Shown: positions 43,751 through 52,709 of the stretch, in pieces
Numbering within the stretch: the stretch's first letter is position 1
Layout: each line of letters starts with the position of its first letter
Assembly: GCA_938030095.1 (NCBI GenBank)
Contig: CALHGK010000010.1
Location: 181,211 to 245,210 of the forward strand
Reading direction: 5' to 3'
Length of the DNA stretch: 64,000 nt
Source of the DNA: an uncultured Candidatus Saccharibacteria bacterium
GTDB lineage: Bacteria; Patescibacteriota; Saccharimonadia; Saccharimonadales; Saccharimonadaceae
The notes under the pieces: generated by a model
What the model was told of the DNA's origin: nothing
Seen by the model: only the letters and a program-made list of their open reading frames with translations
Database searches by the model: none
Program-made: the position numbers and the translations under genes

Positions 43751-43758
43751 GCTATAAT
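43751..43758 (+). promoter_or_regulatory. Extended -10 promoter (TGCTATAAT), leaderless
   Basis: Ends 7 nt before ATG 43766; no SD. Confidence 0.6.
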
Positions 43759-43765
43759 CATAAGC

Positions 43766-46180
43766 ATGACATTTGTACATTTTTGTCGCCAATCACTGGT
43801 GCGTGCTGGCCTGCTGGGGCTACTGTGCGCTGTGGGGGTGAGTGCGGCGCTGGGCGGGCTGGTGGCAGCTCGGCCCAATAATGAGGTAGAGGCGAAGTTG
43901 CCTGAGCTCTGCCGTAGTGGCAGTCCCTGTGCAGTAGTGTGGTTTTCGCAGCCTGGCGAGCGGAATTATTATAAGTCGGGTATATCGATTGATCACAATC
44001 AGACAGGCCTCGTCGATATTGTCATTCGTGGCTCGGGTTACTCGGGTAACCGCTCGGGTCCCTTCGACATCAGCTCCATGCACCTCGACCGCAACATGAA
44101 TTGGAACTACAACCGCAATAGCCGCATCAAGAACGTTCAGTCGAGCGTGATGTACCGCGGGCGCGTCAGTGGCCAAAACCAATACACCAGCCAGGGTGGC
44201 GAAGTGCGGGCGCAGCTCGACATTGGCCAGTTTGATATCCCGGTGGGGCAGTCGCGTACGGTGGGGATTGGCCTATATAGCTGTATCTCGACCGACGGCG
44301 GGCGCACCCTGGCTGCTAGTGAGAACATTGCCTGTGGTACGAGTGATGTGAAGGTGACGATCACGCGACGCATCCCACCCTGGACGATCAACGGCCAAAG
44401 CTATGTGGGTAAGCAGTGGCCTGGCACGCAAAATATGCAAAAATCCGTCCGAGCCTTTCCGGGTGAACAAATCTACTGGGCGCATGATCTCCGCAACAAT
44501 GGCCCCAACAGTGCAACCGTGTCCGTGGGGATGGATGGCACCGGCTTTGCTAATAATTACAGTGGTGGACATAGCCTGGCGCGCAATGTGACGGGCCAGT
44601 CTGGACAGCTCTTCTATACGGTGTATCCGAGTGGCGGCATGACTGACCGCTTCACGAGTTATCGTATCCAAACGAGCGACGTTGGCCGCACACTCTGCCA
44701 ACGGATATCGTGGTCACCTGGCATTGCTGGTGACCCAGCGTGGCGGCGCAGCGACCCAGCGTGTGCTAGTGTGCACTCAGACTTTGAGCTCTATCCATCG
44801 GCCACGATCGACGGCAAGAAGCTTGCCACGCTGGAGGGTGGGAATATTGCGCCCAGCCGGATTGACGAATCTATCCACAACACTGGTGCAAGCACCGACA
44901 AAGACCGCAGCGAGAGCGAAGCCGCGGCTTATCAATTCATCGTGCGAGGGCAGCACCGCCAGCAGTTCCTAGGCAGTTTGAGCAGCATCTTTGACCGTGG
45001 GGCGGCAGTGGGCTACCCCTATGCCCTGGGTAGCTACAGTGGGAGCGACACAGCCTGCACCTGGCTGCGCGGCAAGCAGCCGATCGACTGCACCAACGAG
45101 CCCACCTTCCGCGAGAACAAAAAATATCTCGACAGCCACACCCGCCTGAATGACACCAAAGATATCAACGCTGCCGATGCCAAGGTGGGGGATATGATCT
45201 GTCGCATCGTTGCTATCAAAGATTATAATTATAAACATACCGACGGCAACGAGCGTCGTATTTCCTCGCCCGCCTGCGTAACGGTGACGAAGCTACCATG
45301 GGTGCAGATCTGGGGTGGCGACTTGCGCGTCGGCAACGGCATTGGCGCGGCGAGTGGCAATGGCGATGCACAAATCGTTACTCTCAAGACGACTAAGGAT
45401 GGTAACATGTATGGCAGTTGGGCTGAGTATGGCATGATGGCACCGCAAAATGGCGGCAAAATCCTCTCTGCCACCGGTGGCGTGCTGTCTAGCCGGCGAG
45501 GGTATGGTGGTGATTATGACCGCTCCAAGGATAGCCTTGCCTTTGCCAACACCACTACGCCAGCTGGCCGCTGGGCACCACCAACCAATGTGAAGGTGCC
45601 GAGCTTTGGCCGGGGCGCAGCGGCTGGTACATCTATTGATGTAGGGAGCTTTGCTGGCCACAATGTGCGCACCGTCAACGGCGATGCCACCATCCACGGC
45701 ACGCTGCCAGGTAGTAGTACGCTGGTAGTGGAAGCAGGCGGCACAGTGACGATCGATGGCGACCTCAAGTACGGTGCCACTACAGTAGATGATGCTACCA
45801 AGCTTTCGCAGCTCGTCATTAAGGCTAAGAATATCGTCGTCCGGCATAATGTCAAAGAAGTGAATGCCTGGCTGATTGCCCAGCCAACCGGTGGCAGTGG
45901 GGGAGTCATCTCTACCTGCGACGAGATCCGTCACGTTGGTGCGTACTTTAATGGCCTCACTGCTGAGACCTGCAAAGAAAAGCTCACCATCAACGGTACC
46001 ATCATGGCGCGTCAGCTCCAGCTGCGTCGCACCTTTGGTGCTGAGAAGGATAACCTCGCCGAAGCTGCTGAGGTGCTCAACCAACGCGCCGACGTCTTTA
46101 TGTGGGGCTCGCGCTACAACAAAAACAACGACCTGCCCATCACCACCGCCACCACAACAGAAGCCGCACCGCGGTTTTAG
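43766..46180 (+). CDS. Large secreted surface protein (804 aa)
   Basis: A signal peptide is visible at residues 1-33 (basic start, hydrophobic LLGLLCAVGVSAALGGL core, cleavage near AARPN). Two or three beta-rich modules follow, with paired Cys (CRSGSPC, CISTDGG, CGTSD), one of them resembling an extracellular Ig/DUF11-like fold (GPNSATVSVGMDGTGF). Residues about 620-740 have a strand-turn pattern like a right-handed beta-helix. No membrane anchor or LPXTG is seen at the C-terminus, which is Thr-rich. Its position near the pilus locus suggests a cell-surface or pilus-associated role, which is inference. ATG 43697 would lie upstream of the promoter. Confidence 0.7.
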   Translation: MTFVHFCRQSLVRAGLLGLLCAVGVSAALGGLVAARPNNEVEAKLPELCRSGSPCAVVWFSQPGERNYYKSGISIDHNQTGLVDIVIRGSGYSGNRSGPFDISSMHLDRNMNWNYNRNSRIKNVQSSVMYRGRVSGQNQYTSQGGEVRAQLDIGQFDIPVGQSRTVGIGLYSCISTDGGRTLAASENIACGTSDVKVTITRRIPPWTINGQSYVGKQWPGTQNMQKSVRAFPGEQIYWAHDLRNNGPNSATVSVGMDGTGFANNYSGGHSLARNVTGQSGQLFYTVYPSGGMTDRFTSYRIQTSDVGRTLCQRISWSPGIAGDPAWRRSDPACASVHSDFELYPSATIDGKKLATLEGGNIAPSRIDESIHNTGASTDKDRSESEAAAYQFIVRGQHRQQFLGSLSSIFDRGAAVGYPYALGSYSGSDTACTWLRGKQPIDCTNEPTFRENKKYLDSHTRLNDTKDINAADAKVGDMICRIVAIKDYNYKHTDGNERRISSPACVTVTKLPWVQIWGGDLRVGNGIGAASGNGDAQIVTLKTTKDGNMYGSWAEYGMMAPQNGGKILSATGGVLSSRRGYGGDYDRSKDSLAFANTTTPAGRWAPPTNVKVPSFGRGAAAGTSIDVGSFAGHNVRTVNGDATIHGTLPGSSTLVVEAGGTVTIDGDLKYGATTVDDATKLSQLVIKAKNIVVRHNVKEVNAWLIAQPTGGSGGVISTCDEIRHVGAYFNGLTAETCKEKLTINGTIMARQLQLRRTFGAEKDNLAEAAEVLNQRADVFMWGSRYNKNNDLPITTATTTEAAPRF

Positions 46181-46204
46181 CTGTGATGATTGGCTACAGG
46201 CTAT

Positions 46205-46234
46205 AATAGGAGCAGGCTAGAAGCTGCTCCTATT
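46205..46234. terminator. Bidirectional terminator
   Basis: AATAGGAGCAG/CTGCTCCTATT stem between the convergent secreted-protein gene and the phase-variable gene. Confidence 0.8.
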
Positions 46235-46276
46235 ATTGCGGTAGAAGATACCAGACTCAATATAGCAAAGCGTGAG

Positions 46277-47041
46277 TTATAGTTGCTCCAACTCTTGGCT
46301 GGGCCGGTTCTTAGCATCTTTCAGTTTTTGGCGCATCGCTGCTGGATCAAAGTTGCCAGTGAGACCCATAATCATGTCGGTTATATCGGCATAGGACTCG
46401 ATGACATCTGGGTCATTTGTTGAGGCGCGAAGGCCGGTTGGTGATGATCCATCGAGCTCTAAGGTGAGCAGCGTCGAATGGCCATACTCCCATCCTGGGC
46501 GCCAATCGCCAGAAGTTGAGCGAGTGTCTAGCTTGGCAAGATCGGGTAAATACATAATAGTCAGTGCGTGAGAACCATAGCCTGTTGGAATACAGTTTCC
46601 CTCACAGCTTTTCGTTGGTACCCAGACAACACGTTGGTCGTAATATGATATCTCTTCATCCTCAAATACTGCACCACTTGGCCCAATCGAGGCAAGCGAT
46701 TGCTGTGTAATAGTCTCGTCTCTCCTGAGCTGTCCGCGCGGGAAAGTATAATCTCTTGGATGAGTAATTTCGTTGCCTTGTTCTAGATAGGTATAGAGCC
46801 ATAATGCATATAGATCAGGTGGTGCAGGGTATGCCCCAGAACGCTCCAGGAATTGCCTGCGCATTTCCCAAGAACTTAGAGACTCACGCTGGAACTTGAG
46901 CATTTCTTCCTCGTGTCTCCGTTGCTCCTCTGCGAGTAGATCTGCCGCAGCTGCAAGCGCTCGCCGTGCTCGGCCGCCAGGCGGCGTATCACTTAATTCA
47001 TTGGGGGGGGGTGATATTTGGTTCTCGAGAGAGTCGATCAA
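46277..47041 (-). CDS. Hypothetical protein, probably phase-variable through a C9 tract
   Basis: A 254-codon frame opened by TTG 47041, with no SD in front of it. The strong signals instead belong to ATG 47051: TTGACA-17-TATATA on the minus strand (47090-47062) and GAGG 5 nt before the ATG. That ATG is in another frame and reaches a stop right after the C9 tract (G run at 47003-47011 on the + strand). One C fewer, or two more, would fuse ATG 47051 to the long frame. The present state is therefore probably OFF. The product is soluble, with a coiled N-terminal third, no known domain, and a CEGNC motif near residue 150. Confidence 0.6.
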   Translation of the reverse strand: MIDSLENQISPPPNELSDTPPGGRARRALAAAADLLAEEQRRHEEEMLKFQRESLSSWEMRRQFLERSGAYPAPPDLYALWLYTYLEQGNEITHPRDYTFPRGQLRRDETITQQSLASIGPSGAVFEDEEISYYDQRVVWVPTKSCEGNCIPTGYGSHALTIMYLPDLAKLDTRSTSGDWRPGWEYGHSTLLTLELDGSSPTGLRASTNDPDVIESYADITDMIMGLTGNFDPAAMRQKLKDAKNRPSQELEQL

Positions 47042-47061
47042 AGAATTTCATAATAACCTCA

Positions 47062-47090
47062 TATATATCAGACAATGAGAGATATGTCAA
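47062..47090 (-). promoter_or_regulatory. Promoter of the phase-variable gene
   Basis: TTGACA (minus strand, 47090-47085), 17-nt spacer, TATATA (47067-47062); divergent from the pilM promoter. Confidence 0.6.
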
Positions 47091-47139
47091 CTATCGATAT
47101 TTTCCGCCAACCCCCTTGCCTAAACCAATGTCGCTTATG

Positions 47140-47145
47140 TATAAT
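47140..47145 (+). promoter_or_regulatory. -10 box of the pil operon (TATAAT)
   Basis: TATAAT ends 8 nt before ATG 47154, which favours 47154 over ATG 47148 (2 nt after the box) as the leaderless start of pilM. Confidence 0.6.
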
Positions 47146-47153
47146 AGATGAGT

Positions 47154-48206
47154 ATGAAGTTTCAAAAAGGGTCGGGCGATTTCTTTGCACTCGATATCGG
47201 TACCAATGCCGTGCGGGTTTTGCAGCTAGCACCAGCTGGCGACGAGTGGGAACTCGTGGCACATGGCTATGCGCCCGTTGACCGCCGTATTACTAGTAGC
47301 GATGCACCAGAGTCGCGCCGTCGCCTGGGCGAAGTTATTATGACTGCCGTGGGCCAGAGTGGCATCAAGACGAAGAATGTTGCGATTGGCCTACCATCCA
47401 ACAAGACCTTTACAACAGTGGTCGATGTGCCGCAAGTTTCCGACGCTGAGCTGCGCGCCACGATGAAATACCAGATAGACCAATATGTGCCGATGGCAGA
47501 TGATGCCAAGGTAGATTGGGTGCTGCTGGGGCCATCGCTCCATGCGAGCGATCAGCAAGAGGTGCTGATCAGCAGTGTATCGAAGGGGTATAGTGAGGAT
47601 CAGCTTGAGTTTATCGAGGGCCTGGGGCTGAATGTGATTGCTATCGAGCCCGACCCAATTGCGATGGTGCGGGCCTTTGCACCGCCGCAGCAAGCAGCAC
47701 ATGGCGCCGCAGTGATGCTCATCGACATTGGTGAACTCTCGACCGATCTTGCCATTATCTACGGTGGGGCGCCGCGCCTCGTCCGGACTATTCCGTCTGG
47801 TGTCAGCAGCCTCGTCAAGTCGGCAGTACAAAACCTCAGCGTTCAGGAGGACCAAGCTCGGCAGTTCATTCTCAAGTTTGGTCTAGCGGAGGATAAGCTC
47901 GATGGGCAGGTGGTGCGTGCCATCGAGGGTGCGCTGGATAACTTTGCGAGCGAGCTTATTAAATCGATCAAATTCTTCCAGACGCGCTACGCTAGCGCCC
48001 AGGTATCGAGCATTACGCTGACAGGCTTTGGCGAGATGATCCCGCACCTCAGCGAGTATGTTGCGGCCAAAGTAGAGGTCTCGACCGCCCCGGGTAACCC
48101 CTGGCATGGTATCCATATGCCGCAGACCAGCCAAGAGCAATTGGCTAATGTCGCACCAGAGTTTGCCACAGCCGTGGGCCTCGCAAAACGGAGGAACGAC
48201 GCATGA
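47154..48206 (+). CDS. pilM: Type IV pilus assembly protein PilM
   Basis: A 350-residue actin-like cytoplasmic protein that links the motor side to PilN. The nucleotide fold shows FFALDIGTNAVRVLQL at the N-terminus, the VMLIDIGELSTDLAI strand near residue 187, and ITLTGFGEMIPHLSEYV near 285. It starts the seven-gene pilMNO-x-B-T-C operon, with genes overlapping or spaced by a few nucleotides. The start is chosen from the TATAAT box position. Confidence 0.93.
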   Translation: MKFQKGSGDFFALDIGTNAVRVLQLAPAGDEWELVAHGYAPVDRRITSSDAPESRRRLGEVIMTAVGQSGIKTKNVAIGLPSNKTFTTVVDVPQVSDAELRATMKYQIDQYVPMADDAKVDWVLLGPSLHASDQQEVLISSVSKGYSEDQLEFIEGLGLNVIAIEPDPIAMVRAFAPPQQAAHGAAVMLIDIGELSTDLAIIYGGAPRLVRTIPSGVSSLVKSAVQNLSVQEDQARQFILKFGLAEDKLDGQVVRAIEGALDNFASELIKSIKFFQTRYASAQVSSITLTGFGEMIPHLSEYVAAKVEVSTAPGNPWHGIHMPQTSQEQLANVAPEFATAVGLAKRRNDA

Positions 48207-48928
48207 TAGAGATCAACCTCATTCCTGACGTCAAGCGCGAATACCTGCATGCCCAGCGTATGCGCAATGGTGTGATATCGCTCTCCATTCTCGTAAGTAT
48301 CATTGCTGGCGCAGCGGTGGCGCTGCTGGTGGTGTATGTTGGTACGCAGAGTGCCCGCGAGTGGCTGACCGACAACGAGATCAAAGACCAGTACGGCAAG
48401 ATTAGTAGTGTCAAAGATGCCAATCAGATCGTCACCATCCAAAACCAACTAGCCCAGCTCTCCTCGATGCACAAGGATAAGAGTATCGACTCGCGGATTT
48501 TCGATGTGCTCAGTGCCATCAATCCTGCTGCGCCCAATGATGTGAAGATGTCGACTGTCAGCCTCGACCCATCCGAGACCAAGCTTTCCATTGAGGGGTC
48601 GGCAGCCAACAGCTTTGAGGCGACAGACAAACTCAAGAAAATGATCCTCAACACCAAGCTGAGCTACACCGATGGCGATAACCGTGTCCAGACCGTCAAG
48701 CTGGCCGATGATGTGACCGTGAGCGACACCAGCTATGGTGAGGATGCCAGTGGAGCTAAGGTGCTGCGCTTCAAGCTGACCTTTACCTACCCCAAGGAGC
48801 TTCTCTCTAATAGCTCTAAGAATCTGCGCATCGAAGCCCCAACTGGCAGCACCAATGTAACTGACTCGCGCCTGCATGTGCCCGATAGCCTCTTTACGCC
48901 CAAGGCGACCAACAAGGAGAAGAACTAG
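48203..48928 (+). CDS. pilN: Type IV pilus assembly protein PilN
   Basis: A 241-residue protein. The N-terminal IEINLIPD motif, which binds PilM, is intact; one membrane helix follows (about 24-46), then a coiled segment and an extracytoplasmic ferredoxin-like domain. It overlaps pilM by 4 nt (ATGA) and abuts pilO. It is longer than typical PilN (about 180-200), with extra residues at the C-terminus (LFTPKATNKEKN end). Confidence 0.85.
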   Translation: MIEINLIPDVKREYLHAQRMRNGVISLSILVSIIAGAAVALLVVYVGTQSAREWLTDNEIKDQYGKISSVKDANQIVTIQNQLAQLSSMHKDKSIDSRIFDVLSAINPAAPNDVKMSTVSLDPSETKLSIEGSAANSFEATDKLKKMILNTKLSYTDGDNRVQTVKLADDVTVSDTSYGEDASGAKVLRFKLTFTYPKELLSNSSKNLRIEAPTGSTNVTDSRLHVPDSLFTPKATNKEKN

Positions 48929-49612
48929 ATGAGTAAGAAAGACGCCGCCATCCACAAGCGCCAACAGATCGAGCAATCCAGCCGGGTGATGTTCCTCTGG
49001 GTGGCCGGAGCCTCGGTGATTGTGGGCTTTGCACTGGTGATATCGTGGTTTTTGGTGCAGCAAATTATCTTCAAAGAGCGAGTGCTTGGCGAGAAAAATA
49101 ACACTGCTGCCGTACTCAAGAACAACAACGACGCAGTCGAGAAGCTACGCGGCGAGTTGAAGGTACTGGAGACCAACTCACACCTCAATGCCAGCCGCAT
49201 CAACAACGATGAGAAGGCGCTCCAGGTGGTGCTTGATGCTCTGCCGGCGGAGGATAATGCTCTGGCGTTGGGTGCGTCGCTCCAGTCTAAGCTGGTCAAT
49301 GGTGTGGCAGGCGTGTCACTCGATTCGCTTAATATTGACCAAACGGACGACAGCGAGTCATCAAATAGCACTGGTGCCGCTGCCAGCAATGGCAACTTGC
49401 AGTCCATCCACTTCACCATGGAGGTATCGGCCAGTAACCCCAACGCTCTGCGCGAGCTTTTGCAGCGCTTCGAGCGCTCCATCCGCGTGATCGAGATTGA
49501 CCGCATGACCATTGAGCGGACTGACAGCAAAGTCGCCATGAAGATCTCGGCTCATGCCTACTACTCACCAGCCAAAACCATCGAGCTAAAGAAAAAGGAC
49601 ATCAAACCATGA
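48929..49612 (+). CDS. pilO: Type IV pilus assembly protein PilO-like
   Basis: A 227-residue protein with a short cytoplasmic start, one membrane helix at about 22-48 (VAGASVIVGFALVISWFLV), a coiled coil (about 60-110) and a C-terminal domain. Identification rests on position and layout rather than on strong motifs. It should pair with PilN to form the ring around the PilC platform. It starts directly after pilN and overlaps the next gene by 4 nt. Confidence 0.75.
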   Translation: MSKKDAAIHKRQQIEQSSRVMFLWVAGASVIVGFALVISWFLVQQIIFKERVLGEKNNTAAVLKNNNDAVEKLRGELKVLETNSHLNASRINNDEKALQVVLDALPAEDNALALGASLQSKLVNGVAGVSLDSLNIDQTDDSESSNSTGAAASNGNLQSIHFTMEVSASNPNALRELLQRFERSIRVIEIDRMTIERTDSKVAMKISAHAYYSPAKTIELKKKDIKP

Positions 49613-49839
49613 AGAAGACCGACATCGCAATGATTATCTTGATCGCTAGTATATCAGTGGTGGTGGCATTTTTTGTGGCGAGTAGTATCCCATTCTTGCA
49701 AATGCCGCAGCGTGGCACCAAGGTAGAGACAGTCGAGAAGCTCTCGGATACGATTGATGAGCCAGATAGTGCAGTGTTTAACAAGGAGGCGATCAACCCA
49801 GCGGTCGAAACGATCATTGGGCAATCGCAGCAGAAATAA
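49609..49839 (+). CDS. Small membrane protein in the pil operon (76 aa)
   Basis: One N-terminal membrane helix (about 6-26) and a 50-residue outer tail, acidic and Pro-containing. It occupies the position of pilP in other organisms but is too short to be PilP and lacks a lipobox. It may be a PilN/PilO accessory subunit. It overlaps pilO by 4 nt, so it is surely cotranscribed. Confidence 0.75.
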   Translation: MKKTDIAMIILIASISVVVAFFVASSIPFLQMPQRGTKVETVEKLSDTIDEPDSAVFNKEAINPAVETIIGQSQQK

Positions 49840-49851
49840 CAGAGGTAGCGT

Positions 49852-51615
49852 GTGGCACTGATGACAAGTGATATGCAAGAAAAACTCACCACACTCCTCG
49901 TCGATGAAGGGCTGATCACGCGCCAGCGCCTTGATGATGCTACCAAGCTGGCCCGCGAGAGTGGCCGGCCACTATTGACTGTGCTAACTGATGAATCGGC
50001 GATCGATAACGAGCTGCTGACCCGGGCGATTGCCCATGTGTCGGGTGTGCCGTATGTCAATCTCACCAATACAATTGTCGACCAAGATATCCTCACGCTT
50101 TTGCCATCGGATATTGCCGAGCGCTTCATGGCGGTGCCACTGGCCGAGGTGCAGAACCGCTTGGCGGTGGCGATGATTGATGCCAACAACGTCCAGGCGG
50201 TCGATTACCTTGCCAACCGCGTCCAGCGCCCACTCAAGGTCTTTATGGCGTCGGAGGCTGGGGTGCGCCATGTGCTGGAGCAGTACCGCACCGACCTCAG
50301 TAGTGTTAATGTAGCCGCCCAAGTGTCGCAGGCCGAGGCAGCCGCTGAAGCTCGGGGCGATATCAAGACAATCGTCCAAGACTCACCAATTAGTCGAGCC
50401 CTGAGTACTATTCTCGAATACGCCGTAAAGAGCCGCGCTAGTGATATCCACATCGAGCCGCTCGAGAAGTCGCTCAAGATTCGCTGCCGCGTCGATGGTG
50501 TGCTGCGCGAAGTTATGCAACTACCCAAGAGCATCGAGCCAGCACTGGTGAGCCGGATCAAGATCCTGTCTGAGCTCAAGATCGACGAGCACCGCATCCC
50601 GCAGGATGGGCAGTTTGCCGTCAAGGTGGCAGATAAGGAAGTTGACCTCCGTATTGCCATTAGCCCAGTGGTGTGGGGCGAGCAGGTGGTGATCCGCTTG
50701 CTAGATAAGACTGGCACATCCTTCGAGCTCGAGCAGATGGGCTATGCTGGGCGTGCCCTTCGGCTCATTCGCCAGGGGATCCATCGTCCCAATGGGATGA
50801 TTCTCACCAGTGGCCCGACCGGTAGTGGTAAGTCGACCAGTCTCTATGCACTGATTAAAGAAATTAAGGATGATACCATCAACATCGTCACACTAGAAGA
50901 CCCGGTGGAGTACAAAATGGAGGGGGTTAACCAGATCCAGGTCAATAGTGACGTTGGTCTTACCTTTGCTAATGGTCTGCGCAGTATTCTCCGCCAAGAC
51001 CCTGATGTGGTGATGGTGGGGGAGATCCGCGACAACGAGACGGCCAACCTCGCCGTCCAGGCAGCACTGACGGGCCACCTTGTCTTTAGCACACTCCACA
51101 CCAACTCGGCAGCGGGAGTGTTGCCGCGCTTGCTCGATATGCATATTGAGCCATTTCTCATCGCCAGCACTGTTAATACCATCATTGGCCAGCGCCTGGT
51201 GCGCCGGATTGGGCCGCAGCACGAGAATTATTGGTCTAATCCGCTCGAGACAGAGATGATCCTCAGCACTGTGGGGCACCTCCTGCCCAAGACCAAGGCA
51301 GAGGCAGCCAAAATCTCGGCCGACCTTGGCTATAGTGACTTGCCACTGGCTGGTCAAAAATCCTACCGCTTAGTGCGTGGGCGCGACACTGCCAACACAC
51401 CACGGGGCTACAGCGGCCGAGCCGGACTCTTTGAGGTGATGGAAGTGACAGAGGAGATCCAGCAGCTCATTACCGCCCGAGCGTCGAGTACCGAGATCCA
51501 GAAGAAAGCCATCGAGCAAGGGATGATCACGATGCGCCAAGATGGCTACCTCAAGGCGCTGCAAGGGATTACCACCCTGGAGGAAGTCAACCGTGTCACA
51601 TCAGACATAGCATAA
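49852..51615 (+). CDS. pilB: Type IV pilus extension ATPase PilB (GspE family)
   Basis: A 587-residue hexameric ATPase driving pilus polymerisation. The N-terminal MshEN-like domain (about 1-150) includes the LTDESAIDNELLTRAIAHVSGVPYVNL pattern. Walker A is GPTGSGKST (about 322), the Asp box lies before it, Walker B is in DPDVVMVGEIRD (about 383), and the His box is VFSTLHTNSA. The tetracysteine Zn motif usually found before the C-terminal GYSGRAGLFEVM segment is absent; the whole protein has one Cys. GTG 49852 is preferred from GAGG spacing; ATG 49861 is the alternative. Confidence 0.94.
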   Translation: MALMTSDMQEKLTTLLVDEGLITRQRLDDATKLARESGRPLLTVLTDESAIDNELLTRAIAHVSGVPYVNLTNTIVDQDILTLLPSDIAERFMAVPLAEVQNRLAVAMIDANNVQAVDYLANRVQRPLKVFMASEAGVRHVLEQYRTDLSSVNVAAQVSQAEAAAEARGDIKTIVQDSPISRALSTILEYAVKSRASDIHIEPLEKSLKIRCRVDGVLREVMQLPKSIEPALVSRIKILSELKIDEHRIPQDGQFAVKVADKEVDLRIAISPVVWGEQVVIRLLDKTGTSFELEQMGYAGRALRLIRQGIHRPNGMILTSGPTGSGKSTSLYALIKEIKDDTINIVTLEDPVEYKMEGVNQIQVNSDVGLTFANGLRSILRQDPDVVMVGEIRDNETANLAVQAALTGHLVFSTLHTNSAAGVLPRLLDMHIEPFLIASTVNTIIGQRLVRRIGPQHENYWSNPLETEMILSTVGHLLPKTKAEAAKISADLGYSDLPLAGQKSYRLVRGRDTANTPRGYSGRAGLFEVMEVTEEIQQLITARASSTEIQKKAIEQGMITMRQDGYLKALQGITTLEEVNRVTSDIA

Positions 51616-51635
51616 GAAAGGAACCAACAACAACC

Positions 51636-52706
51636 ATGGAAAATAGAGAATTACGCATAGAAGTCCTGCTCGAGGATGTGGTGCGCCGCCGCGCCTCAGA
51701 CCTGCACATTCAGGTGGGGCTGCCCCCCATGCTGCGCATCGATGGCGCGCTGACCCCTGTGGCGGGCTTTGGCCCACTGGATGAAGCGCAGGTGGAGCGG
51801 CTCGTCTTTGCCATTCTCGACCAAGACCAGCAGCAGGTGCTGATGAAGGATAAAGAGTTTGACTTTAGCTTTGCCTTTGGTAATCTTGGGCGCTTCCGGG
51901 TGAATGCCTTTCATGAGCGGGGCAACTTGGCGGCCGCGCTGCGTTTGATCCCGAATGAAATCAAGTCTGTGACCGAGCTCGGCATGCCGCCTGTCGTCAT
52001 GACCTTCGCCGACTTCCCGCGCGGCCTGGTGCTGGTGACGGGACCAACTGGTAGTGGTAAATCGACCACACTGGCTGCTTTGATCGATAAAATTAACACT
52101 GAGAAGTCGCACCACATCATCACCATCGAAGACCCGATTGAGTTCACTCACAAGAGTAAGCGCTCGGTGGTCGTGCAGCGCGAAGTGCACTACGACACCT
52201 ACTCCTTTAGCGCCGCGCTGCGCTCTAGCCTGCGCCAAGACCCAGACGTGGTGCTGATTGGTGAGATGCGCGATCTCGAGACGATTAGTGCTGCCATTAC
52301 CATTGCCGAGACGGGCCACTTGGTGTTTGCCACCTTGCACACCAACAGTGCAGCACAGAGTATCGACCGCATGATCGACGTCTTCCCGCCCCACCAGCAG
52401 CCACAGATTCGGGCTCAGCTGGCCAATATCTTGATGGCAATCTGTAGCCAGCGCCTGGTGCCAGCCATTGGTGGTGGGCGAGTGGTGGCCGCTGAGGTCT
52501 TGGTAGCCAACCCAGCGGTGCGCAACGTCATCCGCGAGGGCAAGAGTCACCAGCTTGATGCCATCATCCAGACTGGAGCAGACCAAGGTATGCAGACGAT
52601 GGATCGAACACTGGTGAGTCTGGTCCAGAGTGGCACCGTGACGTACGACAGCGCCCGCGAGTTTGCGGTTGACCTCACCGAATTTGAGCGCTTAATGAGA
52701 GGATAA
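51636..52706 (+). CDS. pilT: Type IV pilus retraction ATPase PilT
   Basis: A 356-residue protein. The PilT N-terminal signature RRRASDLHIQVGLPPMLRIDG is clear; Walker A is GPTGSGKSTT (about 135), Walker B DPDVVLIGEMRD (about 200), the His box FATLHTNSA, and the retraction-specific AIRNLIREGK-type region is seen as AVRNVIREGKSHQLDAIIQTG. It powers pilus depolymerisation and twitching. AAAGGA precedes the ATG; it lies between pilB and pilC. Confidence 0.96.
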   Translation: MENRELRIEVLLEDVVRRRASDLHIQVGLPPMLRIDGALTPVAGFGPLDEAQVERLVFAILDQDQQQVLMKDKEFDFSFAFGNLGRFRVNAFHERGNLAAALRLIPNEIKSVTELGMPPVVMTFADFPRGLVLVTGPTGSGKSTTLAALIDKINTEKSHHIITIEDPIEFTHKSKRSVVVQREVHYDTYSFSAALRSSLRQDPDVVLIGEMRDLETISAAITIAETGHLVFATLHTNSAAQSIDRMIDVFPPHQQPQIRAQLANILMAICSQRLVPAIGGGRVVAAEVLVANPAVRNVIREGKSHQLDAIIQTGADQGMQTMDRTLVSLVQSGTVTYDSAREFAVDLTEFERLMRG

Positions 52707-52709
52707 TCG

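Noticed and set aside
46989..47041. TTG 47041 as the normal start of the C9-tract gene
   Set aside because: It lacks an SD, whereas ATG 47051 has both a promoter and an SD; TTG was used only to mark the open frame.
51696..52586. A 296-codon minus-strand frame opposite pilT
   Set aside because: Antisense shadow; His/Gln-rich composition, no start signals, and PilT motifs are intact on the + strand.
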